Of a stretch of DNA of 64,000 nucleotides, positions 44,019 to 52,994 are shown piece after piece. Origin of the DNA: Nocardia carnea (GTDB taxonomy: Bacteria > Actinomycetota > Actinomycetes > Mycobacteriales > Mycobacteriaceae); NCBI RefSeq assembly GCF_029868325.1, contig NZ_JARWNW010000269.1, positions 1 through 64,000 on the forward strand, given 5' to 3'. The notes below the pieces were generated by a model, which was not told the DNA's origin, did not search any database, and saw nothing but the letters and a program-made list of their open reading frames with translations. Numbering within the stretch: position 1 is the first letter of the stretch; each line of letters starts with the position of its first letter. The translations under genes and the position numbers were made by a program.

Positions 44019-45314
44019 TCAGCATTCATCGATGTGGTCGCGGAGGGTGTGCCCGGCATAGTGCGTCCGCAGTAGTCCCCGCCTCTGCAGCCTGGGTACG
44101 ACGTTGTCGACGAAGTCCTCGAGGCCCACCGGCAGATCGGCGGGCAGGACGATGAATCCGTCCGCGGCACCGCTGTCGAACCATCGCTGCAGATCGTCGG
44201 CGACCGTATCGGCGGAGCCGACGACGGTGCGATGACCGATGCTGAGACCGATGCGCTGGGCGAGCCGACGGACGGTCAGCCCTTCGCGAAGCGCGATCTC
44301 GGTGAACAACTTCGGGCGGGAAACCCCCGCGTTGCCCGGCAGCGATTCACGAAGGTCGGGGAATGGTTCGTCGAGGTCGAAGCGGGTGAGGTCGATATCG
44401 CCGAAGGCCTGATTCAGGAATTTCAGTGTGGTCTGCTCGTCGATGAGCGAGCCCAGTTCGACGGCGAGATCGCGGGCCGCCTTGTCGGTCTCGCCGATGA
44501 TCGGCGTGATGCCGGGCAAGACTCTGACCGCGTTTTCGGGGCGTCCCGCCGCTGCCGTCAGCGCGCGCATGCCGTTCGCGAAATCTATGGCCTCGTCCAG
44601 GCTGTGCTGGGTGGTGAACACGAGGTCGGCGACGCGGGCGCCCAGTTTCATACCGGTCGGAGAGGACCCGGCCTGGGCCAGCGGAATCTGTCCCTGAGGT
44701 GACCGTGGAATGGTCAGCGGCCCTGCGACGTCGAAGAAGTCGCCGTGGTGATCGATGCGGTGAATCTTGGTCCCGTCGGTCCACCTGCCGGATTCACGAT
44801 CGGCGACGACAGCGTCGGCGTCCCACCCGTCCCAGAGGGCTTTGACGACGTCGACGAACTCTTCGCCACGTGCGTAGCGGTCCTCGTGGTCGGGCAGCCG
44901 TGCCGACCCGTAGTTCTGCGCCGCAGCCGGGATGGCCGTGGTCACCACGTTCCAGCCGGCTCGGCCGTTACTGAGATGGTCGAGGGTCGCGAACTGGCGG
45001 GCGACGGTGAACGGGTCGTTGTATGTCGTCGAACTCGTGCCGATCAATCCGATTCGCCCGGTGACGGCCGAGAGTGCGGACAGTACTGCGACGGGATCGG
45101 GGCGGTCGGTCGCGTCGGTGGCGATCGCCGGTGAAAGATTCAACGCATCGGCGACGAAAATCGCGTCGAAGCGGCCACGTTCGGCGGTCGCCGCGACCTC
45201 CGCCCAGTGGGCGAGGCCATGCATGCGTTCCGGACTGGTGCGAGGCGAGCGCCACACCGATTGCGCGACCCCGACGCCCTGTGCAAACAGCGCGAGATGC
45301 ATCTTCCTGCTCAT
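44019..45314 (-). CDS. LLM-class flavin-dependent monooxygenase (NtaA/SnaA/DszA type)
   Basis: 431 residues. Starts with MSRKMHLALFAQGVG, then RFDAIFVADALNLS, LSNGRAGWNVVTTAIP and GSSPTGMKLGARVADLVF; these are the FMN-barrel features of two-component monooxygenases acting on nitrilotriacetate, EDTA, pristinamycin or dibenzothiophene sulfone. It requires FMNH2 from a separate reductase, and no flavin reductase gene is visible in the window. Probable substrates are small N- or S-containing compounds. Confidence 0.88.
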   Translation of the reverse strand: MSRKMHLALFAQGVGVAQSVWRSPRTSPERMHGLAHWAEVAATAERGRFDAIFVADALNLSPAIATDATDRPDPVAVLSALSAVTGRIGLIGTSSTTYNDPFTVARQFATLDHLSNGRAGWNVVTTAIPAAAQNYGSARLPDHEDRYARGEEFVDVVKALWDGWDADAVVADRESGRWTDGTKIHRIDHHGDFFDVAGPLTIPRSPQGQIPLAQAGSSPTGMKLGARVADLVFTTQHSLDEAIDFANGMRALTAAAGRPENAVRVLPGITPIIGETDKAARDLAVELGSLIDEQTTLKFLNQAFGDIDLTRFDLDEPFPDLRESLPGNAGVSRPKLFTEIALREGLTVRRLAQRIGLSIGHRTVVGSADTVADDLQRWFDSGAADGFIVLPADLPVGLEDFVDNVVPRLQRRGLLRTHYAGHTLRDHIDEC

Positions 45315-45408
45315 GATCGTGTTTCCTTCCGCGACAGCTGTGTGCTGCCGTCACAACGGCGGATCTGTTCGCATGGCCGGTGGTGTTCGCGTTCGGCTCG
45401 GCCCCGCG

Positions 45409-46290
45409 TCACGCCTGCCGGGGTTGATCGAGCGCAGCGAGCTCCTCGGGATCCAGGCTCAGTTCCGTCGCAGCGAACGAATCGACGACGGACTCCGGTC
45501 GCGAGGCGCCGGGGATGGGTATCACCACCGGAGATCGGTGGAGCTGCCAGGCCAGGGCCACCCGGTGGACACTGACCCCACGCCGGGTGGCGATCGCCTC
45601 GAAGGGTGATCCCGTGCCGCCGAGTGCTTTGGCGTGCCGCATCCCGCCGAACGGGGCCCACGACAGGAAGGCCAGTCCACGTTCCTCACATGCCCGGATC
45701 TCCGCTTCCGCGGTCCGGCACGCGGGCGAGTACTCGTTCTGGACCGACACCAGGGCGTCGCCGAGGATCTGATGCGCCGTGTCGATCTGCCCGGCATCGA
45801 CGTTCGAGATACCGACCCGCATCACCAGACCTTCTTCCCATAGCGCGCGGAGTGCGAGTATCGACTCCTCGTACGGCAACTTCGGATCGGGGCGGTGATG
45901 CTGGTACAGCGGCAGCGGGTCCAGGCCGAGCCGGCCGATCGATGCGATGCACGCCTTACGCAGATGCCGGTAGCTGCCGTCGACCCACCACGTGTCGGTT
46001 TCGGGGAACCTGAGGTGTCCGCCCTTGGTAGCGACGATGACATCGTCGAGCGAGCCCGGCCGGCTCCGCAGGGCATCGATGAGCGCGCGCTCGTTGACGC
46101 CGTCGCCGCCGCCGGCGGGCCCGTAGACGTCGGCGGTGTCGAAGAGCCGGATGCCGGCGTCGAGCGCTGCGTGCACGGTTCGCCGCCCGCGTTCCACGTC
46201 GTAGCCCGGGAGCTGAGTGATCGTCATGGATCCGAACCCGATGGCCGGCAGCCGGAGATCACCGAGGCTGCGCGGTGCGCGAGTGCTCAT
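45409..46290 (-). CDS. Aldo/keto reductase
   Basis: 293 residues; ATG overlaps the SDR stop (ATGA). The AKR tetrad can be placed: Asp and Tyr in RLFDTADVYGPAG, Lys in VIVATKGGHL, His in LPLYQHHRPDP. Near the end there is the NADPH loop VIPIPGASRPESVVDSF. Reduces aldehydes or ketones. Together with SDR, PLP enzyme and mycofactocin SDR it suggests several redox steps on a polyol or sugar-like compound. Confidence 0.9.
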   Translation of the reverse strand: MSTRAPRSLGDLRLPAIGFGSMTITQLPGYDVERGRRTVHAALDAGIRLFDTADVYGPAGGGDGVNERALIDALRSRPGSLDDVIVATKGGHLRFPETDTWWVDGSYRHLRKACIASIGRLGLDPLPLYQHHRPDPKLPYEESILALRALWEEGLVMRVGISNVDAGQIDTAHQILGDALVSVQNEYSPACRTAEAEIRACEERGLAFLSWAPFGGMRHAKALGGTGSPFEAIATRRGVSVHRVALAWQLHRSPVVIPIPGASRPESVVDSFAATELSLDPEELAALDQPRQA

Positions 46291-47009
46291 TTTCCGACGG
46301 CCGTCCATCCGCCGTCGACGGGCATGCGCACCCCCGTGACGAAGCTGGCGTCGAGCAGCAGATGCTCGATCGATAGAGCCATCTCAGCCGGGCGGCAGAG
46401 GCGTCCGAGCGGACTGCGCTGCTCGATCCGGGAGATGTCGTAGCCCTGGTCGATCATCTCCTGGACCATCGGCGTCGAGGTGTGTCCGGGCGCGACACTG
46501 TTGACCCGGATGCGGGGAGCCCACTCGATCGCCAGGTTCTGGGTCAGCTGCCCGACCGCGGCCTTGGCCGTCCCGTAGTCGGCCTGCCGCTCCCACCCGC
46601 CGTAGGCGGTGGTCGAGGACACCGTCACGATCGAGCCCGAAGCATGGCGGGCCAGCAGCGGCCGCGCGAATGCGGTCGCCACCAGGAGCGTTCCCATCAC
46701 GTGGACGTCGAAGACGCGCCGAACCCGGTCCGGATCCAGATCCAGCGCGGGCGCGAACGCTCCCCGAATTCCGTGGCTGGTCACCAGAGCATCGGGATCG
46801 ATCCCGCGCGCGGCGGCCTCGGCCGTCGAGGTCTGCACCGCGTCCCGGTCGGTCACGTCCACCTCGAAGTACCGCACGTCGTCGCGTGGATCTTCAGGCC
46901 TGGTCAGGTCGAACACGCTGACCATCAGACCCCGTTCGATGAGCCGTTCGACGACAGCCGCGCCGATTCCACTCGAGCCGCCGGTCACCACCGCGTGTCG
47001 TGCTGTCAT
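46287..47009 (-). CDS. Short-chain dehydrogenase/reductase
   Basis: 240 residues. VVTGGSSGIGAAVVERL at 7-23, catalytic YGTAK in ADYGTAKAAVGQL, and VRMPVDGGWTAVG at the end, the classical SDR pattern (FabG-like length). It is in a row of minus-strand redox genes, with the aldo/keto reductase coupled by overlap. Substrate unknown. Confidence 0.9.
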   Translation of the reverse strand: MTARHAVVTGGSSGIGAAVVERLIERGLMVSVFDLTRPEDPRDDVRYFEVDVTDRDAVQTSTAEAAARGIDPDALVTSHGIRGAFAPALDLDPDRVRRVFDVHVMGTLLVATAFARPLLARHASGSIVTVSSTTAYGGWERQADYGTAKAAVGQLTQNLAIEWAPRIRVNSVAPGHTSTPMVQEMIDQGYDISRIEQRSPLGRLCRPAEMALSIEHLLLDASFVTGVRMPVDGGWTAVGK

Positions 47010-47094
47010 GAGAAAGTCCTCCCGTCGGAGCTGTCGTGAATTGGCTCAACGGCCGCCGACGCGATGTCGGACCGTCAGCGGCCGCGCCCCTACC

Positions 47095-48318
47095 TCAGTT
47101 ACGCGCAGACACGTGCCGGGCGGCAAAGGCATGAATGCTGGCCACGACATGATCGAGTTCCTCGTCGCTCATTCCGTGGCTCATGCCCAGCGTCATACCG
47201 CGTTCGAAGACCTCGTCGGCGTAGGGCAGGCCATCGGCAGGAATTCGGTATTCGACGTTGCGCATCATCGGGTGGCGAGTCACGTTGCCGCTCCACACAG
47301 TCCGGGTGTCGATACCTGCGCTCTCGAGTGACTGCTGGAGGTCCGCGCGCTCGAAGCCGGCGTCTTCGCGGATCGTGACCGGATAGCACAGCCACGCGGT
47401 ATGAAAGCCGGCCAGTGGCTTGGGCAGCCGGAACAGTTCCGGGTAGGCACCGAACGCGGCGGAGAACGCGTCGAAGATTTCGTGCCGGCGCTGGTAATTG
47501 ATGTCCAGCTTGCTCAGCTGCACCAGCCCGAATGCCGCGCCGAGCTCTGACGGCTCGAAGTTCCAGGGCAGCACATCGAAGATGAAGTCGTTGTCGTAGG
47601 CGACACCGTCGAGGTCCTCGCGGAAGACACGACCGGTTCGGGCCGCTTGCGATCCGAACAGGTGCGGCTCGGAGCGGCGACCCCAACGGCGCAACATGAG
47701 ACCCTTGTCGCGCAGTGCCTCGTCGTCCAGGCACACCATCCCGCCGTTGCCCGCGCAGGTGATGATGTGCGACATCGCGAAGCTGGTGACGGTGATATCG
47801 GAGCGACTACCCGTTTTGGTGCCACGCAGGGTGGTGCCGATGCAGTCGCAGGAATCCTCGATCACCTTCAGCCCGTGGCGGTCGGCGATATCGCGAATGG
47901 CGTCCCAGTCCGGGGCGTTGCCGGCGAGATTCGGCAGCAGGATCGCCTTGGTCTTGTCCGTGACCAGTGCTTCGATCTTTGTGACGTCGACGTTGTAGGT
48001 GTCGGGCTCGACGTCGACGAATACGGGGATCCATCCGCCCCGGACGATCGGCGACACGTCGGTCGAGAAGGTCAGCGGGGAGGTGATCACTTCCGAACCC
48101 CTCGGCAGATCGAGCAACTCCAGTGCCAGGTAGAGCGCCGAGGAACCCGAGTTGCACATCAGCCCCAGCTTCTTACCGTAGAGCTCGGCGACCTTGCGCT
48201 CCATCTCGGCGACGTTCTTGCCGATTTTCATCGCGTACGGTCCACCGCGGAGTACCTCCAGACATGCCTGGACTTCACGCTCGTCGTGGACACTGCGGGC
48301 ATAGATGACCCTGGTCAT
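47095..48318 (-). CDS. DegT/RfbH-like PLP enzyme with His instead of the Schiff-base Lys
   Basis: 407 residues from the ATG of MTRVIYARSV. The DegT/DnrJ/EryC1/StrS fold is clear (CNSGSSALYLALELL, VIEDSCDCIGTTLRGTKTG, TAWLCYPVTIR). At the position of the PLP-binding Lys the sequence reads TSFAMSHIITCAGNGGMV, so residue 184 is His. In this superfamily His there marks the C3-dehydratases ColD and RfbH/E1, and the surrounding text is closest to RfbH. The four Cys of the E1 iron-sulfur cluster are absent, so a ColD-like dehydration is more likely. No nucleotide-sugar genes are near, so the substrate is unclear. Confidence 0.85.
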   Translation of the reverse strand: MTRVIYARSVHDEREVQACLEVLRGGPYAMKIGKNVAEMERKVAELYGKKLGLMCNSGSSALYLALELLDLPRGSEVITSPLTFSTDVSPIVRGGWIPVFVDVEPDTYNVDVTKIEALVTDKTKAILLPNLAGNAPDWDAIRDIADRHGLKVIEDSCDCIGTTLRGTKTGSRSDITVTSFAMSHIITCAGNGGMVCLDDEALRDKGLMLRRWGRRSEPHLFGSQAARTGRVFREDLDGVAYDNDFIFDVLPWNFEPSELGAAFGLVQLSKLDINYQRRHEIFDAFSAAFGAYPELFRLPKPLAGFHTAWLCYPVTIREDAGFERADLQQSLESAGIDTRTVWSGNVTRHPMMRNVEYRIPADGLPYADEVFERGMTLGMSHGMSDEELDHVVASIHAFAARHVSARN

Positions 48319-48364
48319 TTCTCTCCTTCGATGAGGGCGCGCCGGCTGGGCGGCCTGCGAGGGT

Positions 48365-49159
48365 TCAGCGGATGGTCGAACCGGCGTCCACCGGAAGTGC
48401 GATGCCGGTGACATAGCGGGCGTCGTCGGAGGCCAGATACATCAGCGCATGGGTGACGTCGGATACCTCGATGCGCTCGACCGGCAACGAGTTGGCGAAG
48501 ATCGGCGCGAGATCGGGTCGATCCTGGAGCAGTTGCGGGAGCACCTTCGAGTGGCCCTGTGGGGTGTCCACCCCTGTGGGGTTGATCATGTTCACCCGGA
48601 TATTGCTCTGGGACAGCTCTAGTGCGAGCGAGCGGCACAGGCCGGTCAGGGCATGTTTCGCCGCGACATACGGCGTGTAGAAGGGCAGGCCGACGGTGCT
48701 GCCCGTCGATCCGGTGATGACGATGCTCCCGCCGCCGTTGGCGTCCAGGTGTGGGATCGATGCCGCGCAGGTGTTCCACACGCCGGTCAGGTTGACATCG
48801 ATGGTGGTCTGCCAGATCTCGTCGGTCACCTCGTGGTGCGGTTGCACGGTGCAGATCGAGGCGTTGGCGACCACGATGTCCAGTCCACCCAGCTGCGCGA
48901 CACCGTCCTCGATCGCCCGCTCGAGGCCGAGACGGTCCCGGACGTCGACTCGCGCCGTACAGACGCGACGACCGGTGGCCTCGATCATGCGCGCGGTCTC
49001 GGCCAGCGCGTCCTCGGTACCCATGCGGTAGGGAACGATGTCGAGCTGACGGCACGAATCGACCGCGATGACGTCGGCCCCCTCTTTCGCCATCTCGACC
49101 GCATGATTGCGGCCCTGGCTCTGGGCGGCACCGGTGACCAGTACGACCTTTCCCTGCAT
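48365..49159 (-). CDS. Mycofactocin-coupled SDR oxidoreductase
   Basis: 264 residues from the ATG of MQGKVVLVTG. The cofactor motif VTGAAQSQGRNHAVEMA, followed by an insert of about 12 residues (RQLDIVPYRMGTEDALAET), is the mark of the SDR subfamily whose NAD stays bound and is re-oxidised through mycofactocin. Catalytic YVAAK lies in FYTPYVAAKHALTG. Mycofactocin is a redox cofactor of Mycobacteriales; its biosynthesis genes are outside the window. It oxidises an alcohol, probably after the aldo/keto or PLP step. Confidence 0.85.
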   Translation of the reverse strand: MQGKVVLVTGAAQSQGRNHAVEMAKEGADVIAVDSCRQLDIVPYRMGTEDALAETARMIEATGRRVCTARVDVRDRLGLERAIEDGVAQLGGLDIVVANASICTVQPHHEVTDEIWQTTIDVNLTGVWNTCAASIPHLDANGGGSIVITGSTGSTVGLPFYTPYVAAKHALTGLCRSLALELSQSNIRVNMINPTGVDTPQGHSKVLPQLLQDRPDLAPIFANSLPVERIEVSDVTHALMYLASDDARYVTGIALPVDAGSTIR

Positions 49160-49229
49160 TCTCACGCTTTCATCACCACCAGTCTCGATGTATTCGACGC
49201 CGCCGGTCGACGGCCTCGCGCCGAGTCGT

Positions 49230-49709
49230 TCATTCACCGAAGAATCGCGCAGCCAGGCGTGCCTCGGTGCGGCGATCGAGTAGTTCGATCGTCACGCCGA
49301 ACCGGTCCCGGTGATACGCGGTGCCGAACGGACACTTGTCGCCGTGCAGACCACCCACCCACAGCGGTGATCCACGCCGTGCGAGTTCCGCGGAGGCGCA
49401 CGCCAGATCGTCGACCACGAAACCCAGGTGGTGAACCCCCGGAGCCGGCTGCCATACGGATGATCCGGGCACCGTGCGCAGGAGCTCGATATGAGGTGGG
49501 CCGTCCACCGTCAGCCCCAGCCGCTGGACAGTCGTATGCGCCACGCCGTCGATCCGGCAGCGATACTCCGACTCGTCGGCCAGGGCGACCGAAACCCCGT
49601 AGACCTCGGCGAAGTGCTCGGCGGCCGCCTCGATGTCGTCGACAACGATGCCTACGTGGTGCAGCCGTCCGAAATCGAGGTCCAGACCGTGTGCATTGAC
49701 CGGGATCAT
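49230..49709 (-). CDS. VOC-superfamily protein (methylmalonyl-CoA epimerase/glyoxalase-like)
   Basis: 159 residues. Two half units: LHHVGIVVDDIEAAAEHF (16-33) and VHHLGFVVDDLACASAEL (92-109), with Glu in IELLRTVPG and in IELLDRR. His and Glu metal positions are preserved, but the four-residue pattern fits epimerase or glyoxalase more than dioxygenase. First gene of the minus-strand unit that runs to the RfbH-like gene; it follows the operator region at 49758-49854. Confidence 0.8.
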   Translation of the reverse strand: MIPVNAHGLDLDFGRLHHVGIVVDDIEAAAEHFAEVYGVSVALADESEYRCRIDGVAHTTVQRLGLTVDGPPHIELLRTVPGSSVWQPAPGVHHLGFVVDDLACASAELARRGSPLWVGGLHGDKCPFGTAYHRDRFGVTIELLDRRTEARLAARFFGE

Positions 49710-49757
49710 CGGATTCCAGGTCCTTCCTGTTTCTCGCTACGCCCGCTCGAGCGGTGA

Positions 49758-49775
49758 TTTGAATGATCGTTCAAA
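49758..49775. promoter_or_regulatory. TetR operator copy 1
   Basis: TTTGAATGATCGTTCAAA: imperfect palindrome around TTGAA-N6-TTCAA. The 16-base core is identical to that at 49838-49853. The TetR regulator just upstream of this operon is the likely binder. Confidence 0.7.
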
Positions 49776-49788
49776 CGCTCCGGTTTTG

Positions 49789-49812
49789 CAACCTTTTGGC
49801 CCAAATAGGTTG
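49789..49812. promoter_or_regulatory. Inverted repeat between the two TetR operators
   Basis: CAACC (49789-49793) and GGTTG (49808-49812) are perfect complements, and the 14 bases between them are themselves roughly symmetric (TTTTGGCCCAAATA), so the whole 24 bases read as one imperfect palindrome. It may be a site for a second protein or part of the promoter. Confidence 0.5.
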
Positions 49813-49836
49813 AAAATTCCCAGCTCGGAAACAGCA

Positions 49837-49854
49837 ATTGAATGATCGTTCAAT
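49837..49854. promoter_or_regulatory. TetR operator copy 2
   Basis: ATTGAATGATCGTTCAAT, same 16-base core as at 49759-49774, repeated 79 bases away in direct orientation. Two copies suggest cooperative binding or looping by the TetR regulator. Confidence 0.7.
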
Positions 49855-50015
49855 AGCCAGGTACGGGCACGTGATACCAAAGTGGTGCCGGAGACTGCGG
49901 ACGCCGCGCGTCGAGCCGGGTCGCCGGGTCGCAGCGACGCGCTGGACGTCGGCGGGCCGGCTGGATACCCGACGCGATGCTGTCGAACTGTGGCGGGGTG
50001 AAAGACGGGGTTTCG

Positions 50016-50630
50016 CTACTGGTGCCGCAACGCCATACCGTCGAGGAACAGGGAGATGCAGTGTTCTGACAGTTCGTCGAGCGGGTCGTCGGCTTTACGC
50101 CAGTAGACACTGAACCACACGGCGTCACGCAGGAAGCGATGGAAGACCTTGGACGGAATGTCGGTCCGGAGGACTCCGGCGTCCTTGCCCGCCTCGATGG
50201 CATCGAGCCAGAGTCGCTGGATACTGTTGGTGAGCTCGCGGGCTTTCGCGTAGTCCTGCAGCATACGCAGATTCGCGAACTCCGTGTGATACACCTTCGT
50301 GGCGCCGGGATGCGCGGCCCCCGTGGCGAGGGAGACGTCGACGATTGCCTTCAGCCGGGCCCGGGGCTCGAGTTCGTCGAGGCCTGCTGCCCGGTAGTCG
50401 GCCAGCAGATCCGTCAGGTAACCGGTGATGAGTTCGTTGGCAATGGCGTTCTTGGATGGAAAATAGTGGTAGAGGGCGCCCGGGTTGAGTCCGACTTTGT
50501 CGCCGATCTCGCGCACCGATGTCGCATCGATCCCGCGGGCGGCGAACAGTTCAGCAGCCGCGGACAGGATCTCAGACTTGCGTCCATCGGCGGCCGATTC
50601 GACCGCAGTTCGTTCAACTGCCACCGGCAC
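50016..50630 (-). CDS. TetR-family repressor
   Basis: 204 residues. Helix-turn-helix at about 18-65 (ILSAAAELFAARGIDATSVREIG, then GLNPGALYHYFPSKNAIANELI) and a TetR_C_33-like ligand half with the conserved THP-type GAAHPGATKVYHTEF segment. It lies directly upstream of the redox operon on the same strand. The TTGAATGATCGTTCAA pair between them is its likely target. Confidence 0.9.
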   Translation of the reverse strand: MPVAVERTAVESAADGRKSEILSAAAELFAARGIDATSVREIGDKVGLNPGALYHYFPSKNAIANELITGYLTDLLADYRAAGLDELEPRARLKAIVDVSLATGAAHPGATKVYHTEFANLRMLQDYAKARELTNSIQRLWLDAIEAGKDAGVLRTDIPSKVFHRFLRDAVWFSVYWRKADDPLDELSEHCISLFLDGMALRHQ

Positions 50631-50887
50631 AGCCTAGTGCGTCTTCGAGCAGCACCAGGTAGGTGGAACGGGCTTGTGCACGTGATTCGCGTTCGCGGCT
50701 TGCCGCTGCGCATCGTCGAGAACCATCCTCACCGCATAAATGGGGAGCCCGGCACAGCGACGCCGAGTCCGGGTTCAGCGAATCCGTCGGATCACCACTC
50801 TCCTGATCCGGGTCTACTGTTCGCGGCGTAATCGTTGAAGGTGAAACACAGGACACATCGACAGAGAAGGCGGCGGCGGCCGTAGGA

Positions 50888-51454
50888 TCATAGGCCGGGC
50901 CCGGCAGCCCGGACGCTGCGGGCGCCGATTTCCAGGTGGTAGATCGCCGGCATCGGCATCGCGCGGTGGAAATCCCAGTCGATGCCGGGGCAGCCGAACC
51001 CGAGCAGCGCGCGGGATATGAATGTGCCGTGGCTACCGACGAGGGCAGGACGTCCGGCACAGTCGACGAGAAGGCCGGTCAGGGTGCGGATCGCGCGCTC
51101 GGTGAGGTCGTGCAGGCTTTCACCTCCCGGGTGTGCCCGCCGCGGGTACGCCCAACTTTCCTCGTAGTAGCGCTCGTAGCCGGGACCCGGCACGATTCCC
51201 GAATCCCACTCCTGTAGCTGCGGGTCGGTGCGGATCGGCATGCCGAGAATCCGGGCGGCCGGTTCAAGGGTTTGTACAGCACGCAGATACGGGCTGGACA
51301 CGATCACCCGGGGCTCGCGGGCAGCGAGATCATCAGCGAGCCCGGCGGCCTGCGCCTTACCGCTGTCGGTCAACGGCCGCTGATAATCGCCGGGCCCGTC
51401 CGGCGTGGGCGGTACGGACCGGGCATGGCGCACCAGGATGAGCGAGGACCTCAC
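50888..51454 (-). CDS. Histidine phosphatase-family protein
   Basis: 188 residues, Phosphoglycerate-mutase-like fold. LVRHARS (His10 as phospho-acceptor; the usual Gly after His is Ala here), a second Arg in SSPYLRAVQTLEP, Glu in QEWDSG and the second His in VGSHGTFI. Length is that of small SixA/CobC-like phosphatases. It is separated by 86 bases from the amidase, with no coupling. The substrate is not determinable. Confidence 0.85.
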   Translation of the reverse strand: MRSSLILVRHARSVPPTPDGPGDYQRPLTDSGKAQAAGLADDLAAREPRVIVSSPYLRAVQTLEPAARILGMPIRTDPQLQEWDSGIVPGPGYERYYEESWAYPRRAHPGGESLHDLTERAIRTLTGLLVDCAGRPALVGSHGTFISRALLGFGCPGIDWDFHRAMPMPAIYHLEIGARSVRAAGPGL

Positions 51455-51540
51455 CTATCCAGTTTTCCAGCTGTCGGCCGCCGCGCTCACCGCGCTCGGA
51501 CCATATGGTGGACACCGTGGATCGGGCGGTGAGACCGACC

Positions 51541-52959
51541 CTATTCGACAGTCGCCGGCCAGACCGGGGCGGTGCTCCACGGGTATGCCGCCTCGAGCTG
51601 GGAGGCGACCCGGAGCAGCAGGTCCTCCCGGCCGTGTGCGGCGACGAGTTGCGTGCCGAGCGGTAGCCCGGTCGAATCCTCGCCCAGCGGAAGGGAGATC
51701 GCGGGCTGGCCGCCGGTGTTGAACGGGCTGGTCAGGGCGCCGTAGATGCCGCCGTGCTGCCATATCGCGTCGACATCCATGGCGTCGAGCAATCCCAGCG
51801 GGGGCGTGGGTTTACCGAGGGTCGGGGTGAGCAGCACGTCGTAGCCGGCGAAGAACTGACCGATCTCCCGTGCGGCGCGGTCGAGTTCCGAGTAGGCGAA
51901 GGACAGGTCGGTGACGGACCGGGATTTGCAGCGCTCGTACTGCACGCGCGGCATCGTCTCGAGGTCGTCGTCGCTCAGGCCACGGCCGAGTTCGGCCAGG
52001 CGGTGGTCGATCTGCACCGACATCGGAGCGGCCATCAGATACTGCATCGTAGCCAGGAGGGCGTCCTGCGGGAACCGGAGATTCGCGGCCTCGACGCGGT
52101 GGCCCAGCTTCTCGAGCATCGCGGCGGCGCCGGCCGCCGCAGCAGCGCAATCGGCGTGCACCGCTTCACCGTTCGGCATGGTCGTGACCATTCCGATCCG
52201 GAGGGTGCCGGGATCGGCGCCGATCTCGTCGACGTAGGGCCGCACCGGCGGCGCGATGCCGATGGACGCTCCCGCCGCGGGGCCGGAGGTCAGGTCGAGC
52301 AGTAGCGCGGAGTCCCGCACGCTCCGGGTGATCGCATGTTCGACCCCCAGCGGCGCGGCCAGCGGCGTGCGGACGGGCATCCGCCCGCGGGACGGTTTGA
52401 GACCGACGAGCCCGTTGGCGGACGCCGGGATCCGGATGGAGCCGCCGCCGTCACTGGCATGCGCGGCCGGCGTGATGCCGACCGCGACCGCGGCCGCCGA
52501 GCCGCCCGACGAACCACCCACCCCGTGGGTGAGGCGGCGCGGGTTGCGGGTCGGCCCGAACAGTACCGGTTCGGTGCTGGCGTTCTGACCGAACTCGGGG
52601 GTGTTGGTTTTGCCGATGACGACGAGCCCGGCGCGCCGATAGCGAGACACCAGTTCGCTGTCGCGCTGCGCGACTCGGCCGGCGAACAGTCGCGAACCGT
52701 TGGTGGTCGGCATGCCCGCAACGTCGGCGTGCAGATCCTTGATCAGGAAGGGTATTCCGCGTAGCGGGCCGCCGGGCAGCCCGGCGTCGACCTCGGCCAG
52801 CGCCTCCTCGCCACGGGTGGCGACGACGGCGTTGACGGCCGGGTTGCGTTCCTCCAGACGTGCCAGGGAGAACTCGACGACCTCTCGGGCCGATACGTCA
52901 CCGCGGCCGATCGCGGCGGCCAGCCCGGTCATATCGTTGTCGTCGAACAGGGAATCCAT
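51541..52959 (-). CDS. Amidase, amidase-signature family
   Basis: 472 residues from the ATG with GAGGAGA upstream. Ser-cisSer-Lys triad: Lys in PFLIKDLHADVAG, Ser in THGVGGSSGGSAAAVA and nucleophile in ASDGGGSIRIPAS. No signal peptide. It hydrolyses an amide, freeing a carboxylate and ammonia or an amine. It follows the ABC transporter genes by 36 bases, so an amide or peptide-like compound imported by them is the likely substrate. Confidence 0.9.
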   Translation of the reverse strand: MDSLFDDNDMTGLAAAIGRGDVSAREVVEFSLARLEERNPAVNAVVATRGEEALAEVDAGLPGGPLRGIPFLIKDLHADVAGMPTTNGSRLFAGRVAQRDSELVSRYRRAGLVVIGKTNTPEFGQNASTEPVLFGPTRNPRRLTHGVGGSSGGSAAAVAVGITPAAHASDGGGSIRIPASANGLVGLKPSRGRMPVRTPLAAPLGVEHAITRSVRDSALLLDLTSGPAAGASIGIAPPVRPYVDEIGADPGTLRIGMVTTMPNGEAVHADCAAAAAGAAAMLEKLGHRVEAANLRFPQDALLATMQYLMAAPMSVQIDHRLAELGRGLSDDDLETMPRVQYERCKSRSVTDLSFAYSELDRAAREIGQFFAGYDVLLTPTLGKPTPPLGLLDAMDVDAIWQHGGIYGALTSPFNTGGQPAISLPLGEDSTGLPLGTQLVAAHGREDLLLRVASQLEAAYPWSTAPVWPATVE

Positions 52960-52994
52960 GCAGGTCTCCTCGGAGATGGGTGTCGGGGCCGGGG

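Larger units (their letters stand above)
49710..50015. other. Intergenic region of 306 bases with a triple-palindrome regulatory patch
   Basis: Between the VOC start and the TetR stop. It carries the three sites at 49758-49854. The stretch 49860-50015 has long open frames but no family similarity or ribosome site, and I see no gene in it. Confidence 0.6.

Noticed and set aside
45315..45408. Terminator between the LLM and aldo/keto reductase genes
   Set aside because: I found no stem longer than five pairs; the genes may be read through.
49860..50015. Possible small gene in the regulatory gap before the TetR stop
   Set aside because: Frames are open only by base composition; no ribosome site or recognisable motif.
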